From: Pseudomonas taiwanensis
GTDB lineage: Bacteria > Pseudomonadota > Gammaproteobacteria > Pseudomonadales > Pseudomonadaceae
Direction of reading: 5' to 3'
NCBI RefSeq assembly: GCF_013393345.1
Contig: NZ_QJRF01000033.1
Coordinates: forward strand, 98,208-162,207
DNA: 64,000 nt
Position numbers and translations under genes: made by a program. Within the stretch, counting starts at the first letter, position 1, and each line of letters starts with the position of its first letter. Of the stretch, positions 16,362-25,937 are shown piece after piece. The notes under the pieces are model-generated. The model was not told the origin of the DNA. It saw nothing but the letters and a program-made list of their open reading frames with translations, and did not search any database.

Positions 16362-16462
16362 CTAGTCACACAATAAGGCAAGCGGCTGAGGGAGACCCAA
16401 AGCCAGTGCGTGGAGACCGACATTTGTAAAATCGCGTGGTCATCGCAACGCGCCAGCAGTAG

Positions 16463-18418
16463 CTACTCCAAAGCGGTAAGCTCGTTCGCGGTAAACCATT
16501 CGGACTGTTTAATTGCCTCGAGCGCCGTAGCGGGGTTCTTCGCCCAAAGAACCAGGGCGAGGGTTTCCTCGGCTCGGCTGCAGGTGACATAAAGTAGCCG
16601 GAGGGTCCGATCGATAGTGGTCTCTTTTCCCCCCTCAGCGTTCTCAAGATCAGTAGGGCTCAATTTCTCTGAGCCGAAGAGTTTGTCGTAGGAGAACATC
16701 GTGCCGCCAGCTTCCTCATCATCCATGATGACCATGACATGCTTGAACTCAGAGCCTTTCACGACTTGATGCGTCGCGAGTTCGGTTTCACCCCCAAGAT
16801 AGGCGTGATAACGAGCAATTTCTTGCCAGGGCGTGCCGAAGAGTGCGTGCCAGCCACGCTTACGTCGTTCCTCTTTCGTTTCCTTGCCCCTTACTTTGGG
16901 CTCTGGAGGTGGAAGCGACGAATCACGATAGGCCTCGACTAGGCGACTATCCGCTTCGAAGAGGCTGGCTTCGATGACCGGTTCCAAGACTTCTCGCACG
17001 GTTATTCCGGGTGTGATGGCTGCGGTTGCGAACCTCATAACTGCAGCGTGAGCTTTGGCCAGCGCGGCCTGACGCTCGGCGCTAGCGTCGGGGACCTTTG
17101 CAAGTGCGCCGTGCCTACGTAACACATCCATCACGCTGAACTCGTTCACTGAACCATCCGGCTGCAGACATTCGGAAAGTTCAACCATTGGGCCGAGAAG
17201 TGGCCTCACCATAGTGGGTCCCGTCCGCTCGCCATTGCTCTTGGGCACCGCGGCATCCTTGTCCAGCAGTTCCATCGCGCGGTATGCCGCGTAAAAGTTG
17301 CCTCGCTTGGCGGCAAGTTTGTGCTCAAGGGCGAGGGTTTTGTAGCCACGCCCACGCTCTTGCCAGGCCGATAGGGCAGTCACGGCCGACATGGTCAATG
17401 AGCATTCCGTTTCCCTCCGGATCTTCTCGGCGAAATCCGTCTTAGCATCGCCAACAAAGATTCGAACGGTTCCGGCGTTCTTCTCTGTCCTAGAGTGCTG
17501 GGGGACACCAGTCTTGGGCTGAGTACGGCCCTCGATATCCGAGTCCCAAATCTTGTTGATGAGTTCAACGATGCGATGCTGGCTACGATGATTCATCTGC
17601 AATGCAGGGCGCGCCCAATCTTCCGGCACGTGGGACGGTAAGTCGTGGTGACCGTCAGGGTAGATTCGCTGCCGATGGTCACCGAGGAGCCCTAGTGTGA
17701 TGCGACCCAGACGGTTTTTGGATAGCTCAAATAGCGCATCAAGTACTCCTTTCATCGTGTCCTGGGATTCATCAATAAGGATGAGGGGGTGACGGTCTTC
17801 TAGGATGCGCTGGAGTGTTGGGCGTTTAACAATTAGCCATGCGGTCACATCCAGAACGTTGGTGTGCGATAGCGCCCCCGGACCGAAGGTGTTTCGGTCC
17901 GGGCTATACCTAAATTCATCGGTCTTCCGTATTTCCTCTGCCTCTGCCTCGATCTCCGCATATTTCCGCCGGTCGGTGTCGGACTCGCCCTTTTTCTTAC
18001 CCATCGCATGGGCTTTGGCAGCCGCAAGATCTTCGACATTGAACGCAAGCAACGCTTCGCGGATGTCATCATCGAAGCCCTGGATGAGTTCCCAGCAAAA
18101 GGAATGGATGGTCGAGACTTCGGTCAGGTAATTTTCGCCGAGACGACCGTTGACGACAGCGGTCGCGTTTTTGGTGTAGGTGATAACACGCACCGACTGT
18201 CCGCGAGACCTAAGTCGTTCGGCATAGTGAGCCCCCGCTTCATGCTTTATCACTCCAGTGACTCGACGCAGAACCTCAATTAGCGTGCGAGTCTTTCCGG
18301 ATCCTGCGCCAGCGAAGAGAAAGAAACTCCGAGGCGGGGTCGCCGTGATGTAGCCGCAGATGTCCTCGACGACATGAGCGTCGCGATCGTTTCCGAGAGA
18401 TGGCAGTTCGGTACTCAA
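16463..18418 (-). CDS. UvrD/PcrA-type superfamily I helicase (class 2 OLD partner, GajB-like)
   Basis: 651 residues. SF1 motifs in order: Walker A FAGAGSGKTRTL (about 37-43), VITYTKNA, TIHSFCWELI, motif II LILIDESQD, motif III LGLLGDHRQRIYP, motif IV-like NHRSQHRI, and C-terminal VVKGSEFKHVMVIMDDE plus LLYVTCSRAEETL (motif VI). The best start is TTG at 18418, overlapping the OLD stop as TTGA with GGAGAG upstream. Tandem OLD nuclease plus UvrD helicase defines class 2 OLD systems, including Gabija (GajA/GajB), a phage-defence system that cuts DNA when nucleotide pools fall. This protein is longer than typical GajB (about 500 residues), so it may be a distinct variant. Confidence 0.87.
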   Translation of the reverse strand: MSTELPSLGNDRDAHVVEDICGYITATPPRSFFLFAGAGSGKTRTLIEVLRRVTGVIKHEAGAHYAERLRSRGQSVRVITYTKNATAVVNGRLGENYLTEVSTIHSFCWELIQGFDDDIREALLAFNVEDLAAAKAHAMGKKKGESDTDRRKYAEIEAEAEEIRKTDEFRYSPDRNTFGPGALSHTNVLDVTAWLIVKRPTLQRILEDRHPLILIDESQDTMKGVLDALFELSKNRLGRITLGLLGDHRQRIYPDGHHDLPSHVPEDWARPALQMNHRSQHRIVELINKIWDSDIEGRTQPKTGVPQHSRTEKNAGTVRIFVGDAKTDFAEKIRRETECSLTMSAVTALSAWQERGRGYKTLALEHKLAAKRGNFYAAYRAMELLDKDAAVPKSNGERTGPTMVRPLLGPMVELSECLQPDGSVNEFSVMDVLRRHGALAKVPDASAERQAALAKAHAAVMRFATAAITPGITVREVLEPVIEASLFEADSRLVEAYRDSSLPPPEPKVRGKETKEERRKRGWHALFGTPWQEIARYHAYLGGETELATHQVVKGSEFKHVMVIMDDEEAGGTMFSYDKLFGSEKLSPTDLENAEGGKETTIDRTLRLLYVTCSRAEETLALVLWAKNPATALEAIKQSEWFTANELTALE

Positions 18419-20775
18419 GGGGTCTCTCCTGCAGTGACGTTGAGTTGCCCGCTCAGCCAGTTGAGCGCGTCGGTGATATATGCGGGGCATTTCAGATCGT
18501 GGCCAGCATTTAGCCGTTCGAACAGGGTTGCCGCAAAATCGCCTTTGCTGAAGCTCCCGCGGAGCATGGCATGGAGTTCCCTGAGCAGCTCGGCGTGGTC
18601 AGGGTGGTCGAGCACTAGGCCGATTACCTTTGCCAAGGTGCCGCGGTGTTTAACTTTCGCAGCGGTGATAGGGTCCACCTCCTCGTCCAACGCTTTGAAC
18701 CAATCGATGTTGGAGAGAACTAGAGAGTCCTCAAACGAGCTGGGCCACTGGCCGCTGGCAGCCGCAATCGGAAGCTGCCACGCGAAGCGGACTTGAGCGC
18801 CCGTGTTGGATGTCCAGACCAGTTGGGTAGGCGTCGGCTTACCAAAAGCTTGAAATTCCTCCAGCATCGGATGCCATGAGGTCAATGTGTCATTCCCGCA
18901 CTCCAAATTTTCTTGGCCGGCGATGTGCGCTGCTTCCCGGACAAGGCGTCCCTTAGCAGTTTGGGTTGGCAGAACGGGATCCAAGTCGGTGATGACGATC
19001 GTCGGAATCCCCAATCGCTCCACTAAGGGTTTTAGGCGGTGAGCGTGGCTACCTCCGATATCGAGGAAAGAAACATACTTCTTGGCAAGCTTGGGGAAAT
19101 CCCGTTCGATGAAAAGTGGCACCAGCATTCGCTCTGCTGTTCCTTCCACGAAGATGGCGGCGTCAGCGAAAAGCAGGTCGGTGTGTTGCACCTGAAAGTA
19201 GCGTTCGGCGAAAGTCCTGGTTAGCGCGTCGTCACCGAACGCATCGCCCAGGTTAACGACCTGCGTGCTGGGTTTTATGCCGAGCCCCGTGCTGGCTACC
19301 CGCCTCACGTACCGCAGACGGGTGAAGTTGTCTCCATGAGCCAAGTGGCTCGAGTGCGTGCTGATCAGCAGCTGACTGCGGAGATAGCTATGCACCTGCT
19401 CCTTTGGACGAATGAGCTCGTGGGCGCTCTTCGAAAAATTGCGTTGAACCTGAACGTGCAAGTGGGCCTCAGGTTCTTCAACCATCACGAGGTGAACTGC
19501 CGCCGGACTACCCTGAGGCGGATTGAGGCGTGCAGCGCGGAACGATACGAGCATGAAGCTCAGCGACTGCAGATTCTGATAGCCGAGGCCAATAGAGTGT
19601 TCAGGCAAGGACTCATCAACAGCAGTCTTGTCCAGGCGGTACTGGACGGCAGTGCTGTGAGCAAGAAGGTCTGCGGTCTGGATTCTTGTACGAAAATGGA
19701 ATTGTTGAGGGTCATGCAGGCCTGGGTATCCAAGGATCTCCACATCCTCCATCGCTGGCTTTAGCGCCTTGTAGATAGATTTGTCGAGGTCTGCTTGTGC
19801 GTTGGCGACGGCTTTGACCAAGTCTTCTCGGTGTCCGTGGCCGGATGGGGCCACGTTCAAGTGTTGCCGAGCGAACTTCATGAGTTGGCTTGAGAACAGA
19901 CCCGGTCGAGAACTTGCGGACTCAGACCGCATTTCGTCTTCCTCTGCACCGAGTCCTCGTTGGGCCGGCACAAAGTCCACACGAATGAGCTTGCGCAGAT
20001 GCTGCAACTCGATCGGTTCTGATTCAGGTGGCAGCACCTGCAGGTCGCGGCGCGATTTATCGGCTAAGGGACCCTTTGTGGGGTCGAGACGGTAAGCAGC
20101 TATTCGGCGCAGATCCGCAGATTGTCGGAGCCAGTAGTCAAGTAGATCCATCGGCCAGGCATGGCCATCCTTCGGGAGCTCTCGGACCGGGGCGCGCGCT
20201 TCACGGTAGCGCCAAGCCAGATTGCGAAGTTCGTTGGCGTCTGCAACAGGCTCAAGCCGCACCCGTACACCAACTGCGCCACCCGACCACTTCAGCGAAG
20301 TGATGAACGGCGCAACATGGTTGTACGCCCCCTCTTTAGCGTCGAACCAAAGATCAATGAACGGCATGCATGCCTGGAGTTCCTGATACTCCGCCTCCCA
20401 TGATTCGGCATCCTTGGACTCCGTCGTGGGATCCTCATCAAGTGCCTCCCACCGTTGGCACACCTCGCGCAACTTCGCCCACTGCGAAAGGCTAATGTCG
20501 AACGCGCGGAAACCGGGTGACTCGCTCAAGAAGTTTCGGAGCACTGTGAGGAGGGAAGTTTTACCGCTGTTGTTGGCGCCTACCAAGATGGTAGTGACCT
20601 CGTCCAGCTCAAGCCGGGTCTTGGCCAAGCGTCGAAAATTACAGACCTCAAGGCAGGCGAGCCGGATCGGCGGGGTGTCGATAGCTGCAGCTGCAGCTGC
20701 TTCGGGGGAGGGCGCCGCTGGGATCACGGGCGGGATGTCGGTGCGAGAGGAAGCAGAGATCTGGTCTGTGGTCAT
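18415..20775 (-). CDS. OLD-family ATPase/TOPRIM nuclease (class 2, GajA-like)
   Basis: 786 residues from the ATG at 20775, which has GGAGG upstream. An Ala/Pro-rich N-terminal tail (to about residue 35) precedes an SMC-like ATPase half: Walker A LVGANNSGKTSLL (66-73), a long helical insertion, and Walker B VMVEEPEAHLHVQVQ with the ISTHSSHLAHG switch. A TOPRIM nuclease domain follows: AIFVEGTAERMLVP (metal-binding Glu) and IVITDLDPV (DxD). This is the standard OLD layout. Together with the overlapping UvrD helicase it forms a Gabija-like effector. It is the first gene of the operon; the TOPRIM is extended by about 200 residues compared with shorter GajA proteins. Confidence 0.88.
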   Translation of the reverse strand: MTTDQISASSRTDIPPVIPAAPSPEAAAAAAIDTPPIRLACLEVCNFRRLAKTRLELDEVTTILVGANNSGKTSLLTVLRNFLSESPGFRAFDISLSQWAKLREVCQRWEALDEDPTTESKDAESWEAEYQELQACMPFIDLWFDAKEGAYNHVAPFITSLKWSGGAVGVRVRLEPVADANELRNLAWRYREARAPVRELPKDGHAWPMDLLDYWLRQSADLRRIAAYRLDPTKGPLADKSRRDLQVLPPESEPIELQHLRKLIRVDFVPAQRGLGAEEDEMRSESASSRPGLFSSQLMKFARQHLNVAPSGHGHREDLVKAVANAQADLDKSIYKALKPAMEDVEILGYPGLHDPQQFHFRTRIQTADLLAHSTAVQYRLDKTAVDESLPEHSIGLGYQNLQSLSFMLVSFRAARLNPPQGSPAAVHLVMVEEPEAHLHVQVQRNFSKSAHELIRPKEQVHSYLRSQLLISTHSSHLAHGDNFTRLRYVRRVASTGLGIKPSTQVVNLGDAFGDDALTRTFAERYFQVQHTDLLFADAAIFVEGTAERMLVPLFIERDFPKLAKKYVSFLDIGGSHAHRLKPLVERLGIPTIVITDLDPVLPTQTAKGRLVREAAHIAGQENLECGNDTLTSWHPMLEEFQAFGKPTPTQLVWTSNTGAQVRFAWQLPIAAASGQWPSSFEDSLVLSNIDWFKALDEEVDPITAAKVKHRGTLAKVIGLVLDHPDHAELLRELHAMLRGSFSKGDFAATLFERLNAGHDLKCPAYITDALNWLSGQLNVTAGETP

Positions 20776-21210
20776 GGCGCCTCCATGCGGCCGCCCAGTT
20801 ATTGACGATAAGTGACACCAAGGCATAGCAGCCGGGTGCTTCAGAAACTGAGCATACTGTCACTTGGGCATACCGGAAGAAAGTGCCAGCTTCCGCCTGC
20901 AAGGCAAATACTTCCGATCCGTTGCAAGGAATTGCTCAGAGAAGGAGAAAAACAGATTCTGGCGCCACAAAAACTAAAATATGCGCAATTATGTGAAAAT
21001 TCATAATTTCGTCTGGGCAAGCAGCCGTCGTGTTCAGCAGATCACAAAGACACCTTCCCGACGCAGAATGCGTTAGCAAAGGGAAATTGCGGCTAGCTTG
21101 GAGTGCGGCTTCAGGCCAGTGCCACCCTCAATATAATGAAGGCAGACCATACTCCCGCCGGGCGGGTCCAGAGCTAATCACCAAGAAGGAATTATTTTCT
21201 AGTGTCTGTG
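20776..21210. other. Intergenic region between defence operon and recombinase module
   Basis: 435 bases with no supported gene. It contains the promoter side of the OLD operon. An 8-base inverted repeat AAGTGACA (20810-20817) / TGTCACTT (20858-20865) flanks the likely promoter and could be an operator. From about 20940 the sequence becomes AT-rich, marking the composition change into the recombinase module. Confidence 0.5.
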
Positions 21211-22518
21211 CTATTCCACAGTGTCAGTGTAATTATGACGGTCTAAGATCGCGGACAAGCCAGCATCAACGCGTGTGCGGTGAAGATCAGTCAGGAGATT
21301 GTCATGCACATACCGGTTCACTAAATGAACATAGTATTCAAGAGTGGTTTTAACGTCAGTGTGCCCCAGCATTTTTCTGAGATCTTCGTCAAGCGCTGCA
21401 TCGTAAACAAAACTCCTGCCTAGTCTATTCTGAGCCTTCAACGCCTCATAAACAAAATATGTGGCACAGGTGTGTCTAAGCATCCGCGCATTGAATCGTA
21501 AGGCTTTAAACGAAGTGGCGCGATCGGAGTTACGTGCTGCACTAACTACCTTGCTAAAGTTATAACCCAGCATCCCATATGTGACAACATCGCCTCGCGC
21601 GGAGAGGAACAAGTCGTTGTTTCTAGGCGGAACGCCATGTTTAGCCTCATATAGTTGAGCTCGCTGCCGTCTTAAGGGTAGATAATACTCGCAAATCACT
21701 CTCCACAGCTTACCCGGAAAATCTATGGAGCGCCATTTCCCCTTTGACTTGAAATAATAATAGATAGATCGGTTATCTAACCCTTCTGGGTGCTCACTCT
21801 CATCATAAGGAATGAATCCAGAATTTTCATTTTTCCCTCGATAAGGCAATTGAAAAAGATCAATCGGTCGAAGTCCGGTGATTCGTATGATCGCTGCGAT
21901 GATTTGATAGACAGGATCATCCATGGCGCCGAGAGCTATTTCATAATCAGTTTGCCTTACAAATTTCTGCATTTCTCGTTGATGCAAAGCTGGTCTACCG
22001 CTGGGTAGATTGAATCCCAGGGTGGTAACTTTAACCCCTGGATCGATATGGGACAGGAATTTCTGGTCCTTCAGCATGTATCGGATATCTGACCTACTGA
22101 TATCCAAATAATGTTTATAGCCCTGCCTTTCGGCCCACTGATAGAAGCTCCAGACCCTTGCTGCAATGTGATACATGGTTTCGTGAGACGGACCATCAGG
22201 AAGCGCATCCGTTGGAGATGCTATGTGAACAAGGAAGGCATCAAAAACATCCTCATCCACCAACTGCCAATTCTGCGCGCCAAATACAACTTCAGAACCT
22301 TCGATTTGGCTATCGTCTAACCACTGCAAAAACCTTCTCAGGATATTCGCATAGTTTCTTGTCGTTTCATCACTCCTTGAGCCTATCTTCGAGACAGCCA
22401 TCGCCCACATGGTCGGTGCTTCAAGGATGTTGTGATTATCATCAAAAAAAATTCCTACGCGCTCTCGCATATAGCCAGAGTGGCTGGCCAAACCGTTTCC
22501 AAAATGAAGGATACACAC
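21211..22518 (-). CDS. Tyrosine recombinase/integrase (435 aa)
   Basis: N-terminal SAM-like core-binding domain (SDETTRNYANILRRFLQWLDD) and C-terminal catalytic domain. Catalytic positions visible: Arg in RITGLRPIDL, Lys in YFKSKGKWRS, second Arg in RMLRHTCATYF (the usual first His of HxxR is Arg here), His in MLGHTDVKTTLEYYVH and Tyr in the same motif. The start assigned is GTG at 22518, 2 bases after the upstream stop; ATG at 22470 is an alternative. It is the last gene of the module. It cuts and rejoins DNA at the element ends, presumably together with the two larger recombinases. GmtY-like by size and position, but I cannot confirm this. Confidence 0.85.
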   Translation of the reverse strand: MCILHFGNGLASHSGYMRERVGIFFDDNHNILEAPTMWAMAVSKIGSRSDETTRNYANILRRFLQWLDDSQIEGSEVVFGAQNWQLVDEDVFDAFLVHIASPTDALPDGPSHETMYHIAARVWSFYQWAERQGYKHYLDISRSDIRYMLKDQKFLSHIDPGVKVTTLGFNLPSGRPALHQREMQKFVRQTDYEIALGAMDDPVYQIIAAIIRITGLRPIDLFQLPYRGKNENSGFIPYDESEHPEGLDNRSIYYYFKSKGKWRSIDFPGKLWRVICEYYLPLRRQRAQLYEAKHGVPPRNNDLFLSARGDVVTYGMLGYNFSKVVSAARNSDRATSFKALRFNARMLRHTCATYFVYEALKAQNRLGRSFVYDAALDEDLRKMLGHTDVKTTLEYYVHLVNRYVHDNLLTDLHRTRVDAGLSAILDRHNYTDTVE

Positions 22519-22520
22519 AA

Positions 22521-22907
22521 TTATTTTGGCCTTGATAAGGGGTACATCAGAAGTGATTTGGAAACTTCATTTAAATACTGATTGAACTGAAAAAGCGAAG
22601 CAGACAAGTCACTTAGCCGCTGCTCTAATTCCGCGTCATGAGTTAAACCATTCCGCGGAGCACAATTGGTATCCGCACTGCGAACGTGTAGCACCCCATG
22701 TTCTCTTAATTCGGATTCCAGGTCGCGAAGCAGAGCTACTACCTGAGAGTTTTGATAAATTAAGCTTCGCTTAATCCTACATGCCGCAACCAGCTTTACC
22801 CTTGAAAGCTTAGTCATATCTGCTGAAACGAAAACCGCCCAGTCTCCCAAGCGGCGACGCTCTTCAATAAACGATTGGAAACGCTTCAGGCCATTCATTG
22901 ATTTCAA
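22521..22907 (-). CDS. Small helical protein of recombinase module
   Basis: 128 residues, overlapping the upstream gene by 4 bases. The region LKRFQSFIEERR, then LSRVKLVAACRIKRSLIYQNSQVVALLRDLESELREHGVL, resembles the short accessory proteins (VPA1267-like) encoded next to integrases in gamma-proteobacterial islands: an HTH-like segment (RVKLVAACRIKRSLIYQN) followed by a helix ending in LExxLRxxGVL. The C-terminal third is helical. Probably a DNA-binding cofactor that directs or regulates the recombinases. Assignment is from sequence resemblance only. Confidence 0.7.
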   Translation of the reverse strand: MKSMNGLKRFQSFIEERRRLGDWAVFVSADMTKLSRVKLVAACRIKRSLIYQNSQVVALLRDLESELREHGVLHVRSADTNCAPRNGLTHDAELEQRLSDLSASLFQFNQYLNEVSKSLLMYPLSRPK

Positions 22908-23842
22908 GCCAAAATGATTGAGTCAAAATTTTCGATGAATTGTATTTCTTCGAAGCGTGCAGCCACACTTTTGATAAGTGAAATATTCAATTCAAGAGCC
23001 GCACCATTGAACTGCTTTTCGGCTCTAGATATACAGGCATCAAGCCCTATGCGAAATCGAACACAGTGCACAGGTACGTTAAATGCTTTCCTAACCCTAG
23101 AAGCTAACAAATTCCGAATTGAAGCTGTTTCACTTGCTCCGCTCACATATAAGGATACGCCTGGGGTAGGTGGCTTGTGATTTTCAATCCAAGATGATTT
23201 GCCGCACATTGGTAGACCGCACAATATGTAGACTGTGGTAACAAGTGAAGATCGATTAGATAGCGAATCCAGTTTCTCCAGAAAATCCAGAATTGCCTCA
23301 GGTTCTGATAGTGTATTAGGTACTTCCAATATACTTTTTGAAGTAATAATTCCTGATACAGCAGGAGTTAACGATTCAGCAAGAGCCGCCTTGAGATCTG
23401 CGCGCAGAATCGCATTCTGGTTCTTCTGATGAGTTAGCTCTTGAAGGAGCTTAGCCTTCTCCATCTGCTTAGCAGGTTTTTCACTAGTCAACGCAAAGTA
23501 ATATTGTAATCGGTCAATCAACTGATTATATGTGGTGTTAGCGCGCTCCCTTAGTAGGGCCAGCTGCTCCTCGAACTCTTTCAGTCGTTGATGTATTTCT
23601 TGAGTGCTTTTGAGTGGTTGTTCGAGAACAGCACTTGAGTCCTCTGCATCACTCCCCGAATGAAATGTCCCTTTGATGGCTTCTCTGACCTTTACCCAGT
23701 CAGGATCGTGCTTTTGATTGATTGTTGCGCGAGCGACACCGGATAATTTAGCAACCTCCATCACTGACAACTTTTTTCGGCCGCCTTTGTGGAGCGCTGA
23801 AATAGTCGCATACACCCGATTTAGGAGATCTTGATTAGCCAT
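22904..23842 (-). CDS. HTH - coiled coil - P-loop kinase-like protein of recombinase module
   Basis: 312 residues in three parts. Residues 1-55 contain an HTH (KLSVMEVAKLSGVARATINQ) like that of TnpC/DUF6262 accessory proteins of transposons. Residues 75-160 are strongly helical with heptad-like character (IHQRLKEFEEQLALLRERANTT), a likely coiled coil. Residues 200-312 form a small P-loop domain with Walker A LCGLPMCGKSSW (209-217), of the type found in AAA_33/polynucleotide-kinase-like proteins. It overlaps the upstream gene by 8 bases and the downstream gene by 4. A nucleotide-binding switch for recombination is plausible; a toxin-like kinase is another option. No function is proven. Confidence 0.75.
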   Translation of the reverse strand: MANQDLLNRVYATISALHKGGRKKLSVMEVAKLSGVARATINQKHDPDWVKVREAIKGTFHSGSDAEDSSAVLEQPLKSTQEIHQRLKEFEEQLALLRERANTTYNQLIDRLQYYFALTSEKPAKQMEKAKLLQELTHQKNQNAILRADLKAALAESLTPAVSGIITSKSILEVPNTLSEPEAILDFLEKLDSLSNRSSLVTTVYILCGLPMCGKSSWIENHKPPTPGVSLYVSGASETASIRNLLASRVRKAFNVPVHCVRFRIGLDACISRAEKQFNGAALELNISLIKSVAARFEEIQFIENFDSIILA

Positions 23843-25937
23843 TCGCTACCTGTTTTAGGAAATTATGTGCTTCATCCCCTACAACCTCGTGAAGTCGCTT
23901 AAAAGCTTCAGCGATACGCCTCTGAGAATACTCTTTCTGAGTCGCTCCACAGTACCTGTGCTTAATCATGTTGTCGTGGAAAATTATCTCATTCTTTAAG
24001 GATGGAACATTGGCCTCGACAAATGCAGCATGTCTACAATTATACGGGTCACAAGCAAACAAATTTGGATGAAGTCTCGACCCAGGGCTATCATTCTTGG
24101 CATCACAAGGTGACTCGCTGGTAAGGCCTGGCGTTCGCAAACAGATTGCAAGATTCGTTCTATGCAGAAGCTTCACGCCTTCATCAAGCAAAGATGCGAC
24201 ATACTGACTTAAGCTCTCTTTCCCCGCGTTTTGCAATTTAGCCCTGAGTATTGGAGAAGAGTTAGCAGTCTTGGCCAATCTTTTTCCGCCAATACCCCCA
24301 ATTTGTCCAGAAATTACGCCTTGCAAAACCTCGACGAGAATTTCCGTATTCTCCTCAATCAACGTAGCTTTGACTTCGTCGTTCACGCCCGGTAAAGAAA
24401 GGATATACCTTAGCGTCATTTTTAAGCTTCGGTGAGAAAAAAGGCGCTTAATAATTTCTAGATTTCGCGAATCTTGATGAATTATATAAAGGGCTAGTGA
24501 CTTCCGATAACGATGTGGGTGTACTTTATAATCAATCCCTAGGGTACCTGCCACTCGATTGCAAGCTCGCTCAACCCCGGAGCTATGTGGAACGTTTCCA
24601 AAACTGGACATTGGTATCTTGGCAAACAGATAGTCGTGCTTTCCGTAAGCACGAGCATCGCGCCCCAATTCGACAATAACATCAATTGCATCCGCAGCAA
24701 TTTTGGGGATGGGTATTGTTTTTATATCGCCCTGTGAAGAGATAGATGTTTTGAAAACAGTATAAGTAAGCCAGTAGCCATCAGCCTTAAACGAAAGACA
24801 ATCCACCTTAAGTCCAACGACCTCTGATCGGCGCATGCCAGTAAGACAAAGAAGAAGCACGATGCACGCATCTATCAGAGCTACAACGATGCTAATCACA
24901 GTTGCGTGATTTAAAAACTGCCCCTCATTATCCTCATACTTTCTTTTCATGATTTCTATTCCCCACCAGGGAGTACCGTTATCTAGCAACTTAGGCTTAT
25001 AAGCCATAAATCTTTCGATACCCTCAGCGGACGCTGTCGAAACACCAAAACTTAACATGGCAAGCTTTTCGGGATTCTCAAAAGCACCAGCTATCGTTGG
25101 TGCAAAATTTTTGTACAGCCACAGGACATCGTCACTGTAGTTTTCAACAAAACCAACACAGTATTTAAATATTCCTGCATAATCATCGAGCGGAATTGGT
25201 TCGAAAGGTCGAGAGGATTCGTCGTATTCTCTTCTATATTTGGCGACAAGCTCTTTTGTTACGTATGAATCGTATAGCGAGTACTCGGGCGGAAGCATTC
25301 CCAGCGATGACAGGTCCTGCCAGAAGGACATTATGTAACAGAACTCCCACTTAATCCCGGTGGTGGGTAGCGACTCTATATAGTAATGCACGCTCGACTT
25401 CGCCAAATCGCTCACCGTCCTAAAATCTGGTGAATTTTCAGAGCCTAAATATAGGCCCTCGGCATGAAATAAACCGACAAGTCTTAATATTTTAATTTTA
25501 ACTCCCTCTAGAGAGGAATAGGCATTAAGACGACCATGAATTGCGAAATGCGGTACACGGTAAAATAGCAGCGCCCTAGCAATATACGCCCAGTGTTCGT
25601 GTCCTGCCGCACAGACATTCACACCATACATGTTGACATAATCAAGATTGATGCGAACGGAGAGGCCATAGGGGGAGGGGTAATCCCTAAAATCCCAAAC
25701 CGGATCGCCGAAAGAACTTCTTGGACTTACCCTTATATAGCTCCACTCGTTCTTGTCTATTTTGGAAAGATTGAGTGTATTTGAATTGTTGCAAATTATC
25801 CCAAACGAAGAGTCGTCACTCAGAGTCTCATCATCTTCTTCATCAGTAATAGGCTCTGACTCTTCCTCGTGATAACCCAGTTCGCTCCTTATTTCTTCTA
25901 AAGCGGCTTTCAATTGGTCGCGTGTTGGAGTTGTCAT
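23835..25937 (-). CDS. Large tyrosine recombinase (700 aa)
   Basis: 700 residues, overlapping the upstream recombinase by 4 bases (ATGA). The catalytic domain lies around residues 350-530, with all expected residues: Arg in CLTGMRRSEV, Lys in VFKTSISS, HPHRYR (HxxR type), and His and Tyr in LFSHRSLKMTLRYIL. An acidic N-terminal tail precedes a long, unassigned region of about 300 residues. The C-terminal part has Cys/His residues (FACDPYNCRHAAF, then HRYCGATQKEYSQRR) that could bind zinc, as in TnpB of Tn554. Of the three recombinases this has the most complete active site, so it is the likely strand-cutting enzyme. Confidence 0.85.
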   Translation of the reverse strand: MTTPTRDQLKAALEEIRSELGYHEEESEPITDEEDDETLSDDSSFGIICNNSNTLNLSKIDKNEWSYIRVSPRSSFGDPVWDFRDYPSPYGLSVRINLDYVNMYGVNVCAAGHEHWAYIARALLFYRVPHFAIHGRLNAYSSLEGVKIKILRLVGLFHAEGLYLGSENSPDFRTVSDLAKSSVHYYIESLPTTGIKWEFCYIMSFWQDLSSLGMLPPEYSLYDSYVTKELVAKYRREYDESSRPFEPIPLDDYAGIFKYCVGFVENYSDDVLWLYKNFAPTIAGAFENPEKLAMLSFGVSTASAEGIERFMAYKPKLLDNGTPWWGIEIMKRKYEDNEGQFLNHATVISIVVALIDACIVLLLCLTGMRRSEVVGLKVDCLSFKADGYWLTYTVFKTSISSQGDIKTIPIPKIAADAIDVIVELGRDARAYGKHDYLFAKIPMSSFGNVPHSSGVERACNRVAGTLGIDYKVHPHRYRKSLALYIIHQDSRNLEIIKRLFSHRSLKMTLRYILSLPGVNDEVKATLIEENTEILVEVLQGVISGQIGGIGGKRLAKTANSSPILRAKLQNAGKESLSQYVASLLDEGVKLLHRTNLAICLRTPGLTSESPCDAKNDSPGSRLHPNLFACDPYNCRHAAFVEANVPSLKNEIIFHDNMIKHRYCGATQKEYSQRRIAEAFKRLHEVVGDEAHNFLKQVANG

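Noticed and set aside
15306..20775. Calling the operon canonical Gabija
   Set aside because: Both proteins are far longer than typical GajA/GajB and a third gene is linked; only the class 2 OLD plus UvrD pairing is certain.
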